Below the pieces are notes generated by a model, which saw only the letters and a program-made list of their open reading frames with translations, was not told the origin of the DNA and made no database searches. 64,000 bases of DNA from Plasmodiophora brassicae (lineage: Eukaryota > Endomyxa: Phytomyxea > Phytomyxea > Plasmodiophorida), in NCBI GenBank assembly GCA_036867785.1, contig CP145413.1:682001-746000 (forward strand), in the 5' to 3' direction. Below, piece after piece: positions 11,136-21,294 of this stretch; position 1 is the first letter of the stretch, and every line of letters begins with the position of its first letter. The translations under genes were made by a program, and so were the position numbers.

Positions 11136-12248
11136 CTATACGCGAAGTATTTGGAGCTTCTGGTCGAACGCAATGCCGACCCAGTCCGGCTGGCTGGACG
11201 ACCATTGCAGGGTGTTGACCTCGGCGGCCGCCGTGTACGCCAGGATCGGGTCGTCGATCGGCTTCGGCATTTGCGACAGGTCCCAGATCAGCGCCTGGCT
11301 GTCGTCACCGGCCGTGCAGATGTGGCAGCTGCTGTGCGGCGCCCAGGCGATCGAGTTGACGCACGACGAGTGGCCCTTGAGCTCGGCCACGGGCAGCGAC
11401 GGTGCCCGGATGTCGAGAATGACGACCTTGGACTGGTCCATGAGGATCGTGGCCAGGTAGTTGTGGTCCTGTTTGTTCCACCCGAGCCTCAGCAGAGGGA
11501 CCAGGTCGGGCGACTCGTAGATGATCGTGCTGTGCTCCAGCGACCTCAGGTCGAACATGCGGACGGACCCGTCAGCGCCGACCGACGCGAACACGTCCTG
11601 CGACGGGGCGAACGCAATGTCGTACACCTCCTTGTCGTGCGCGATCAGCTGCGTTCTGGCCTGCTGCGTCTCGACGTTCCAGATCGTGCAGGTCGTGTCG
11701 ATGGACGACGTGCCGACCAGGGTCGGGTCCGTCTCGTTCCAGTCGAACGAGGTCAGCGGGGCGCAGAACTCCGAGTTCTTGTTGTTGTTCAGGAGGCACT
11801 TCTGCGACACGGACCCGTCCTCGGCCACCGACCACAACCGCAGGTAGTCGCCCGTCGTCGCAAGCAGGTCATCACCTGTGCCGACCTGCGCCCACACACC
11901 CATCGGTTAGCCAGCACCGCCGACTGGCGTCGATCGCCACCCGACCTTATCGGGCGCCCATATGATCTTCGTTGACGGGTACGGGTGGTCAAACGTGGCC
12001 GTGCACTCGAACTTGCCCATCTCCTCGTTCAGCTGGATCACCTCGATCTGCGCATGGCTGGCGCGTTGGTTCGTGCGGGTGGGGAACGCGACGTACGACG
12101 CGCCTACCTTATTAGTGTACTCCTCGATGAAGGACCCGATGGCGAGTCGGAATTTCTGCGACGCCCTCACGCTCCAGTTCATAGCGTAGACGACCCATGG
12201 CGCATCGTACGTGTATATCTCCTTCTTCTTGTTCTCGCATGCCGTCAT
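11136..12248 (-). CDS. DCAF7: DCAF7/WDR68-type WD40 protein (TTG1/AN11 family)
   Basis: Exons 12248-12108, 12047-11946 and 11885-11136 (introns of 60 bp each) encode about 330 residues, close to the family norm. The sequence is very conserved: [18 protein letters not shown] at the N-terminus, [79 protein letters not shown] and the C-terminal LQILRV. These are the blades of a single WD40 propeller. Family members scaffold DYRK/HIPK kinases and CUL4-DDB1 in animals and MYB-bHLH complexes in plants. It is divergently oriented to the channel gene, with 317 bp between the start codons. Confidence 0.95.
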
Positions 12249-12565
12249 GGCGTGCGGGGCGCCAGGCCGGTCTCGACGACGACCGATGCCAAACTGCGTT
12301 CACCCGCGGACCACAGACGCCGCGCGCGCGCGCCCCGCACTTTACCCGTCACGCGCAGCGCACTAAACTCCGCCACACAGCAACCAGTCGCGCGACTGCG
12401 GACCCCCCGTCAGTCGCACACTGCCGCCGGCGTGGCGGGCGGGCACCGCCGGGGGCACACCTGGCCTGCACCACTGACTGCTGCACCGACCGCGGGAACC
12501 GCCATCGAACTAGCGTGGCGGACACTGGTGTGGGCGATGCCGCTGCTGTGTAATACAGTATACAG

Positions 12566-15500
12566 ATGACCATATACACAACCGTAACGGCGGGTGACCC
12601 GGCTGATGGCCCCCTAGGGCCTGCAGAGTCGGCTCGTCACACGAACGCCCGACAAGTCATAGTCATCTGCGAACGGGTCGCCGGCGGCGTCATGCCGGGG
12701 GATCCCAATGCGCGCGTCGTCCTGCAGGACGCGATCGACCACCGCAACAAGACGCTGCCGCGCATGCGCCTGCCGGATGGGCGCCTGGTGCCCTTCCCCA
12801 TCTGTGCCTTCCGCGATTTCGCCATGTTCGGCAAGGGCGTCCTGCTGTACTTCACCATGCTGCGCAAGCTGTACAAGGCGTTCCTGGGCATGTTCCTCCT
12901 GGCCATTCCGCAGATCGCCTTCTCGCTGATGGCCCACGACATCCAGCCGACGCCGTTCTTCGCTGAGCAGACGACGCTGGGCGCCTTTGGCAGCGCGAAC
13001 GTCACCCAGATCGAGGTGCCCCTCATTGGGCAGTCCGTGCCAAAGTCGAACGTCGGCCTGGCCATTGTCGCCCTGGACGCCGTCATCGTGCTGTACTTTT
13101 ACGTGTTCCTGCGCCTGCTGAAGCGGGAGCAGATCAAGGTGGCCGCCGAGAGTGACGACACGACGATCACGGCCGCCGACTACACGGTGCGGGTGAAGAA
13201 TCTGCCGCCAACGCTCACCGACCGGTACGCCCTGTACGAATTCTTCCAGGAGCGCTGGGGCAAGGTCGTCGACGCCGCCGTCTCCTTCAACGACAGCGAC
13301 CTGGTCGCCCTGTACATCGAGCGCGGCCTGATCAAGCACGAGATGGCGCGATGGAGGGCGTCGGAGAAGTCGGAGGAGCGCACCGCCAAGCTGGACAGCC
13401 TGGCGAAACGCGCCGACAAGCACGACGCCAAGATCGACGCCTTCAAGGGGTCGTTCCAGCGGCGCCCGGTCGACGCGTACATCTCGTTCAATTCGGCGCA
13501 CGACCGGCACACGTGCCGGAAGGCGTACCCGAACACGTGCTGGTCCCGCTGTTGCATGTCGCGTCGCCTACGCTTCCAGGGGTACCGCATACAAGTCACC
13601 GACGCGCAAGGTCGGGCTCAGCTGGGCGCCAGCGACACCGAAGGCCATCATGTCTGACCAACCGTGCTCGGTGGTGTCGCAGAACCGTCGAACATCTTGT
13701 TCCACAACCTGAAGTACTCGGAGTCGTCGCGCTGCCTGCGCCGCTGGGTGACGACCGTCGCGACGGTCGTGCTCATGATGGTGTCGCTGGTGATCGTGTT
13801 CCTGGGCAGCGAGCAGAAGCAGAACCTGACCAGGTCGACGACGACCTGCTTGGGCGTGACCGTGTCCCGGGATCAGGCGCTGGCCGGCACCGACGTCGAC
13901 TGTTACTGTGCGTCGCTCTCGACGGCGCAGCTGTACAACGACAAGTCGATCTGCCAAGGGTACGTCGAGGGCGTCGCCATGTCCAAGCTGATGACAGGGA
14001 TGATCGCCCTGACCATCTTCATCGTCAACGTGTTCCTGCGGTCGGCGGTCGTCTTCCTGGTCAAATGGGAGAAGCACAACACGCTGTCGTCCCAGGAGCG
14101 CGCCGTCACCGGCAAGCTCTTCGTCGGCCTGTTCGTCAACACCGGCATCATCATCGTCCTGGTGAACGGCAACCTGTCGGCGCTGGCCCTCGGTTCGATC
14201 TTCAGTGGCGCCTACAATGACGTAACGGCGTCGTGGTATCGCGACGTCGGCATCAGCGTTGTCATGACCATGGTGCTCAACGTGCTCAACCCGCACCTGA
14301 TGCCCGTCCTCCAGATACCGGTCGCCGCCTGCTCCCGGTACTGCTCCAAGGCCAAGATGAAGACGCAGAAGGTTGGGGCGTCGGCCGCCTGTGCTCGGTA
14401 TGCGCGCGCTGATTAACCGCCCCAGGACCTGAACGAGTTGTATTCGGGGCCGGAATTCGTCCTGTCCGACCGGTACGCCGGCCTGCTGAACACGCTGTTC
14501 GTATCGTTGCTGTTCTCGGCTGGCATCCCAATCCTGCTGCTAACGGCGGCCGCGACGTTCGCCACGATGTACCTGTTTGACAAGGTAGGCCCGGGCGAAT
14601 GCCGCCCATCGCCGACCGTGACGACGATTGCCTGGGGCAGATTGCACTGCTTCGCCTATACCGCAACCCGCCCATGCTGGACGAATCGTTAGCCATGTTC
14701 GCTGTGCAGATCATGCGCTGGGCCGTCGCCCTGCACGCCGCGTTTGCCCTGTGGATGTACTCGTTCCCGGGCATCCTGCCATCGCCCAATATCGGGCGCA
14801 GCAGTACCATCGCAGACCAGGGCACGTCGCAAGCGCCGTTGCTGGGCGATCGACTGACTTCCATCCATGGCTTCATCCTCTTCATCCTCTTCATTATCCT
14901 GGTCGTCCACATGGTAGATGGCCGGCCAGTGTAGGGACGCAGCCTGGGCTTACGCACGCTCGTTTCCATTCAGCTGCTGGGGCGGTTCTGGTGCTGCTGT
15001 CGCGGGAAGCACGCCAAGGTGGCGCAAGGCGAGGAGCAGATGTCGTACCTGGATGCAATTCGGGCCGGGATCCGAATCGACAGCTACCACATGCACGGTA
15101 TGGGACGGGAGTACGATGTGCACCCGTGACAGGGATGCCGACAATATGGTGCCGGTCGTACAGATCAGGCGCAGTACATGGACGCATTCCTGAAGACAAT
15201 GTCGATGAAGCAGATGCATGCTCTCGAACCGCTAACAGGTCGGGAAGCCGCCAGGGGCGCGTGCGTCTCTAACTGGGCCGCCCACCACAGAGGAACTGGC
15301 CGAAGCTCGCGGCCTGCGGAAGCCGCCCGCCGCTGTTGGCCCCGGTCCGGCCCCGGCCGCAGGTGCCGCTCCAACACCAGCCCAACCCGTGGACATCATT
15401 GACAACTCCCCAGCTATGATGACGGTACGCTGCCTCGACAGAGACAGGCAGCCCGCGTCCTGCTAACGTGTGTGCTGTGCGCGTGTGCCCAGGTGCAATG

Positions 15501-15680
15501 CCCGAACTGCGGCAACTTTGCCAATGTCAGTCCAGTAGCGGCACGTCCACGTGCGTTGCTGACGTTTACATGGTTCAGGTGCCGGTGCCCGGCCTGGGGG
15601 TCACACCGGGGCAGATCTTCAGCTGCCCATGCTGTGGGGCCATGTTCGCCATTGCGCCACCGGCAATGCCCGGTGTCTGA
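12566..15680 (+). CDS. OSCA/CSC1/TMEM63-like cation channel with a C-terminal zinc-ribbon-like tail
   Basis: Inferred exons: 12566-13522, 13580-13610, 13683-14371, 14426-14584, 14641-14913, 14974-15097, 15164-15238, 15291-15424, 15493-15525 and 15579-15680. Two N-terminal membrane helices precede a cytosolic RRM-like domain (YTVRVKNLPPTLTDRY...), a long basic hairpin, and the 7-TM region (TM near 13740-13810, then VKWEKHN, SLLFSAGIPILLL, RNPPMLDESLAMF). This architecture is that of mechanosensitive or osmosensitive OSCA channels. After the membrane region comes a Pro/Ala-rich linker and a tail with two CPxC knuckles (CPNCGNF and CPCCGAM), unusual for the family. The first intron (13523-13579) needs a GC donor or is retained, since it is 57 bp and open. 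Confidence 0.75.
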
Positions 15681-16798
15681 TGATCATCATGGGGACGCCG
15701 CGCAATGGCCACCTTGCCGCACCTGGACTGTCAATATACATTAATGGCGCCGGTTGTACGGAGGCGGCCTTCCCCGAACGATAGAGGCACCGCGGTCGGC
15801 ACTGACAGGGCGTGTGCGCCGACGATGACGGAACTTGGAATTCGCGGCCGCATAACCATCCGCCTTCTACGTACGTGTGTCACACACGCATCAATGATTG
15901 CGTCCAGCACGTTTGCGCTCGAATGGCGAAACCGATAAGAACGACTTCACACTGCTCATAACTAACCTGACGGTTTGAATTCGCTGGCGCCCGGCCACAA
16001 GTTCTGCTCAAAAACATAACATCGACAGTTCCGAGCAAGACATGGTTCTGTCTCGGGGCAACACTGTGGCCTCCGACGGCCGACCGCGTACGACGATCTC
16101 ACTCGCGCCGGTTAGGGACAGCGTTGCCTGAACCTATGGGCTTTGGTTTTAGTCACGTTACAACAACTGACCATGCTGAACCGTGCGATGAAATGCTCCG
16201 TCTCGAGGTGTCGACCGTGATGCACACAGCACCATCGTGCCACAGACCTCTTGACGGGAAGACAGACGTGGTGCAGAGCATGAAAGTCTAGGATGATTGC
16301 TGCTAATGCACTGTTGACGGATCAGAAACAAATGCTTTGGATTGGGAAATCGCGTCGTTGTTGCTGCTATCACCCGCACGAGCTCATCGAAAACATGCAA
16401 AGCGGCGAGATTGCCCGGTACAAGCCAACGCTGCGATAATCATGTGAAAATCGCTTCGAGGAAATTACGGTCACCAGCGGGGCGAGGATGAGCGCAATAG
16501 AGGCACAGCGTAACGAGTTGAACTAGTAAGTAGACCTTCCGCGCCTGTAGACCTTGAGGTTTACCGGATATTCCGTGAGCCTTCCTCGTCATTTACGTAT
16601 CGTCGTGCCTAAGGGAACACCCAGGTCGACAACCACGCCGACCACTGCCAAACGACAACACACCGTTCAAACGGAGTCATGTCAGAATTTTACAATAAGG
16701 CAGGACCTTGACAGTGTCGGCAATTACGCATTGGGTCCGACTGGCAGCGTTGTGGCATCAGTACTTGTACTTGGTGGAATCTAGAGATCAGGCACACG
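15681..16798. other. 1.1 kb intergenic stretch without recognisable genes
   Basis: The composition is less GC-rich than the flanking genes and no reading frame shows family motifs or consistent splice structure. No tRNA-like fold, LTR or tandem repeat was found by eye. It separates two genes whose 3' ends converge here, so it holds two terminator regions. Confidence 0.5.
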
Positions 16799-17242
16799 TC
16801 AGTGATGGTCATCAGCATTGGGCGATGACGACGTACAGTCTTTGGGGCTGACAACAAGACCGCGACCTTTGCGGGCACCCTTGAAGACAGTCTCAATGAT
16901 GTCGACCAGTTCTTGCTTATTGGTCAGCGCCCAGTTGATCTTGTTGTTGTTCCCGGTCGACAAGTCGACCATGATGTGCTTGTTGCGGTAGAAGAACATG
17001 ATTGTGCACGGGTCGAACAGCTCGTACATGGTGTTGAAATCCGGCACCTGCGTAATATCGACCAGGTAGATGACGGCAAAGTTCTTGACCTTCTCCGCGA
17101 TGCCGAACAGGGCCTCGTCCTGCAGCATGCACGTCTTGTCATCGTCGTGGCCGAACCGAATCACCACGACACGCTCCTCCTCGGCAAGGATGGCCTGGTC
17201 CACGGCCCACCCGCTGGTCAGGTGCGGCAGCATAAACGCCAT
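16799..17242 (-). CDS. TXNL4A: U5 snRNP thioredoxin-like protein DIM1/TXNL4A
   Basis: A single uninterrupted frame of 147 residues, about the family length (142). The thioredoxin fold of this spliceosomal protein is almost invariant, and the usual landmarks are present: MLPHL..GW.VDQAIL, VVVIRFGHD, IAEKVKNFAVIYLVDI, PDFN.MYELFDPCT.MFF, NKHIM.DL.TGNNNKINWA and the C-terminal RKGRGLVVSPKD. The segment after FGHD reads DDKTC, a small departure from the usual tryptophan- and proline-containing version. It is part of U4/U6.U5 tri-snRNP. No intron is needed, which is notable in this intron-rich region. Confidence 0.95.
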   Translation of the reverse strand: MAFMLPHLTSGWAVDQAILAEEERVVVIRFGHDDDKTCMLQDEALFGIAEKVKNFAVIYLVDITQVPDFNTMYELFDPCTIMFFYRNKHIMVDLSTGNNNKINWALTNKQELVDIIETVFKGARKGRGLVVSPKDCTSSSPNADDHH

Positions 17243-17459
17243 GGCGGGCGGATATCACCAGACGGACGGCGGGCGCCGCTCGTTGATCCAGTGCCGGATT
17301 TGACCGCGACGGCAGTGGCGCACGCAGCAGCGCGGACTGCGTGACCAGGTCATTTTTGCGCTTTGGGGGAAACTTCCGCCTGGCCCGGGGGTCGGGACAG
17401 GCAGACCCAAACGTGTTGTAGGACCGATTTGGCGCGGCCCTGAGACCACCCACGGCGCG

Positions 17460-20245
17460 TTGCACAACGTGGCCGGTCTGCGCTCCACGGGGACGGGTAT
17501 GGAGGGCGTCCAGGACACTGCCGATGCACGCATCCCGTTCAAGGTCATTCGCTGTTCCTCGTTTGACCATGGGTCCAGCGCCGATGCGCTGGAGCATGTC
17601 GACCCGCAGTCGATCGGGTGGGTATCGGCGCCGTTCTGCACGTACCCGCAGGAGCTGGTCCTCGAGCTGGACCGTCCGGTTCGCCTGCGCCAGATTCAGA
17701 TTCTGTCCCACCAGTATATGATTGCGACGCGGGTCGAACTGTACATCGGAAAGTCGAGCTCGACCTTCACCCGCCTCGGGTACATGTCGCTGGACCCGAA
17801 TCGCGCCTCCCACTACAAGGCGCGCGAACTTAAAACGGTCGACATCCATCCGCAGACCGATGCCAAGTTCATACAACTCGTCATCCGGGGATGCCACGAG
17901 AACGAAGCCAACATCTGCAAACAGGTACCCCGTTGTCTGCCCTGACGCGGGCCTACCTTCTGATGCGAAACGTTACGGCCCCCCAATCAGGTTGGCATTG
18001 TGGCCGTGCGGATCCTTGGTCGACGGATAGCATCTGGGGTGGACCCGTCCGATCTGGCTGTGGATGTCGAATGCGACCCGACGACCGCCGCCTACCTGCA
18101 GCAGTTGCATGCACAGAAACTGCAAGCCGTCAGGAACGAGGACTACGACGAGGCGCAGCGCCTGAAGCAGCAGATCACGGCGCTCCGGGGCATCGGATAC
18201 GAGCTGGCCGCCCTGGAGGTCAAGAAGGCCGATGCCGTCGAAATGGAGGACTACGAACTTGCCAAGCGCATCAAGGTGAAGATGGATGAGTTACGGCGAC
18301 AGCATGCGCCTCAGTACAAACCACCACCAGCACATCATCATCATCAGCAGCAGCAGCAGCAGTCCGTCCACCAGGCCCAACAGCTGCAACGGGTTCCCAG
18401 TTGGCATCGTCAACCGTCGCCCTCGCCACAGCCTGGCTCCGTATCTCGGCCGCCTTCGGCGCAGCCCCGATATGAACCGCACCATGCCGATGTGATCCCC
18501 TATGACGAACGGCCGTTGCCGGCACTAAAGTCGCACCCTGATGATCCTGAGGAGACCGCCAACCCGTTCGGCGATAGGTACGTCGATCGTGGATGCTATC
18601 GGGTGCCGCCGCTGATCGCTCTCTGTGAACCCAGGGCTGGCTCGGTGCATATCAATGCCGCTGCTGACGTGCCGTCCTCATCGTCGGCAACGGGTGATGT
18701 GTCCGATCCCCCCGCCCTGTCCGAGGCCAACCGTGCCGCGTTTGCCGACCTGATCGGCGTGTTCGGCGAGGCGTGTATCGCCCTGTTCTGCTCCAAGATG
18801 TTCCAACATCGCGTGTCGGCGCTGGACGAGATAGAGGCGGCCGTGATGGCCAGTGGTGCCAACCAGTTGAACCGGGCCGTCCAGCCACTGTCTACGGGTG
18901 CCCCTGCCGACGCCGAGTACATCAACCTGGTTCGGCATGCCCTGCAGGCGGTGAGCATTGCTCTGGGCGATTCCATCTGCCAGGTCTGCGTCCGAGCCAT
19001 GTGCCTGATCGAAACCGTCATCGAGACGGCGTTCCCGTCGATGGACATATCGGACATCCAGAACGTGTTCGACCCAGTCGTGCCAACTCTTGTCAACATC
19101 ATGGACCTAAACTCTGGGCGCGCCCGCGAGAAGGCGCGCCGTATCTTCGGGACGCTGATTGACTATCCCGCCGTCATTGGACGATTCCTGTCCAAGCCGC
19201 TGCGCAACTCGAACGTGCCGAAACCGCTCCAGACGCGCGTCGAACTGCTCACCATCCTCATCGAGTCGAACGGGCTGTCGGAGGAGAATGGCATCCGTCT
19301 GGAGCCCATCGTGCAGTACTTTGTCCTGCCCGCGCTTCGCCACCGGCAGAGTTCGGTGCGTCAGGCGGGTGCCAACCTGGCGGTGGCGCTGCACAGCCGC
19401 GTGGGGGCCACGCTGCTGCCCTTCCTGGAAGGTGTCATGAATCCGAAACTGGAAGCGGCCCTGTTCAAGACGATCCGAGATCGGCAGCAGCACCATCAGC
19501 AATCGTCCAAGGGGAAATTGTCAACGCCATTCCCCTCCCACACGCCTGTGCCTGCTCTGGCGTCACTGTCGCCCGTCACCATCCACAACCGAAGAGGGTC
19601 GCCCCCTCAACGCCAGAGGGAATCGTTCGGCAGGCGCTCTCCTGGCGCATTCAGTGTGCCTGACGACGACGCTAATGTTCATGACGCGCCGAACGGGTAC
19701 GATGGTACGTAATGCGTATCGGCGCCTCGTGACGACGTCCCAGACTGAGTTCGTTTCGCAGATGACGGCGAGGACGACTCGATCTGCAGGTTTTGCGGCA
19801 AGAAGGATATGACATTCCGGATTGAGGAGAACTTGGACCTGCATTACTGGATGGCGTGTCCCATGCTGGTCAGCTGCAAACTGTGCGAGCAGGTCGTCGA
19901 GATTCCCACGCTGAACGACCACTTGACGAACGAATGCGAGGCGTCCAACCAGGTGGTGACATGCGCCACCTGCCTGCGGCCGCTGTGCGATGCCGACGAG
20001 GTTCGGCGTCATCAAGATCTGTGCCCGGGCAAAGCCAACGAAGGTAACAAGAACGTGGTGCATTCATTGGTTAACGCGTTTGCTGACTTGGCCCGGGAGG
20101 TGGTAATGAGTGCCCTCTGTGCCAGCTGGTGATTGGACCCGGCGAGGACGGATGGCGGCGGCACCTGCTGCAACCGCCCGGCTGCCCGTGCAACGCCAGA
20201 CAGAAGGACAGGCTCCAAGCGGCAGCATCCAGAGCCCGCACATGA
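17460..20245 (+). CDS. CEP104: CEP104-like ciliary-tip protein
   Basis: Exons 17460-17924, 17991-19704, 19762-20043 and 20100-20245. Domain order matches CEP104/FAP256. An N-terminal jelly-roll (about residues 20-180) carries PQELVLEL and LSHQYMIATRVELYIG. A charged coiled coil follows (DYDEAQRLKQQI, DYELAKRIKVKM), then a low-complexity linker with His and Gln runs (18334-18362), a TOG-like helical domain (from about 18715), and a C-terminal Cys/His zinc-finger array (CRFCGKKD, HYWMACPML, CATC..LC, CPLC...GW..HL). CEP104 binds tubulin and sits at growing tips of cilia and flagella, so its presence implies a flagellated stage. The start may instead be the Met at 17499. The introns are 66, 57 and 56 bp. 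Confidence 0.88.
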
Positions 20246-20401
20246 TTACCTATACTGTAATACATTGTATTCATTTATTGCGCCACCAGTCGTCAGCTGT
20301 ACGCCTCCTGCAACGCCGACGTACGGCGCGGTACAGCCCGAGACGCAAATCCGTACTCTCTGCGCGTGCAGGGCCACCTGGTGCACGCCGACAGCCGCCC
20401 A

Positions 20402-20473
20402 TCCGAATTCGTATAGTGGCCAGTATGCATCCCTGTCACGGATGAGACCGGGGTTCGATTCCCCGATTCGGAG
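20402..20473 (+). tRNA. tRNA-Asp (anticodon GTC)
   Basis: A full cloverleaf can be drawn. The acceptor stem tccgaat pairs with attcgga; a D-arm region contains tagtggccagta; the anticodon stem catcc/ggatg encloses ctgtcac (anticodon gtc); and the T-arm cgggg-ttcgatt-ccccg is perfect. There is no intron. Internal A and B boxes for RNA polymerase III are the tRNA sequence itself. It lies between the CEP104 gene and the CCHC-protein gene. Confidence 0.95.
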
Positions 20474-20545
20474 CGTTCGTTTTCGATCCCTGTTTTGCCC
20501 AGCATCGCCGGTGTACCGCAGTGCGGGTGCATTGGCCGTCCATCG

Positions 20546-21145
20546 ATGTCGGCGTCGAACGATTGCCTGGCCCTGATCTCGTACGAGGGCGCCTCTGGGA
20601 CGCTGCAGGCCCAGATCGAGCGACTGCTGGCATCATCAGCGGCGTCGTCGTCTGCGGCGGCGGCGGAGGGTGCTTCGTGCACGCACTCCCGCCGTGTCGA
20701 GTATCGCACGCGGTATTGCATCGATCGATGCGGGAACGACCAGCGCATATCGCCGCACGTCCGGTACGAGATCGTCAACAAGGTCGCCCTGCCTGTTCGA
20801 CCCACATCGAAGACTGCCTGCTTCAACTGCGGTGAGGAAGGTCACCCCGTGGCCAGCTGCCCGCACCCCAGGGACAACGACGTCATACGGGAGAACTCAC
20901 GTCTGCTGAAAGGCGATCAGGGCGCGGGCCAGGGCCAGTCCCAGTATCATCAGTCCAGCAACCAACGATACTACCATGAGCGGCCGGAGCCAAGTCGCGA
21001 GGATCGCCCAGCCGGCAAGTACGCGCGATACGACCGCTCCATGGAGACGACGTCGGGGCGGCACCGCGACTATGATCGTGGGCGCGACTCGTACGCCTCG
21101 GAGTCGTCCAGGTCGCAGTACTACAGCAGGTCGTCCTACCGGTGA
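20546..21145 (+). CDS. CCHC zinc-knuckle protein with an Arg/Ser/Tyr-rich tail
   Basis: An uninterrupted frame of about 199 residues from the ATG at 20546. A single CCHC knuckle (CFNCGEEGHPVASCP, C-x2-C-x4-H-x4-C) sits near the middle, preceded by RYEIVNKVALPVRP and followed by PRDND. The last 70 residues are rich in R, S, Y and D (RYDR, RDYDRGRD, SQYYSRSS), typical of RNA-binding proteins of the mRNA-processing machinery. The knuckle context resembles ZCCHC8/PSP-type proteins, but the identity is not certain. The start lies only 72 bp after the tRNA gene. It converges with the CCR4 gene. Confidence 0.7.
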   Translation: MSASNDCLALISYEGASGTLQAQIERLLASSAASSSAAAAEGASCTHSRRVEYRTRYCIDRCGNDQRISPHVRYEIVNKVALPVRPTSKTACFNCGEEGHPVASCPHPRDNDVIRENSRLLKGDQGAGQGQSQYHQSSNQRYYHERPEPSREDRPAGKYARYDRSMETTSGRHRDYDRGRDSYASESSRSQYYSRSSYR

Positions 21146-21294
21146 ACACGTCGTCTGCAATATTGGAACAGTGTTGGGGGCGCTGCCTGCGTGCGTGTTG
21201 TGCAATGCGTGCTCTTGTGTGTTAATTCCATAGGTATTATAGACATACGGGGAGGGACGACGACGACAGTGACGACGACGACCACGACGTACGA

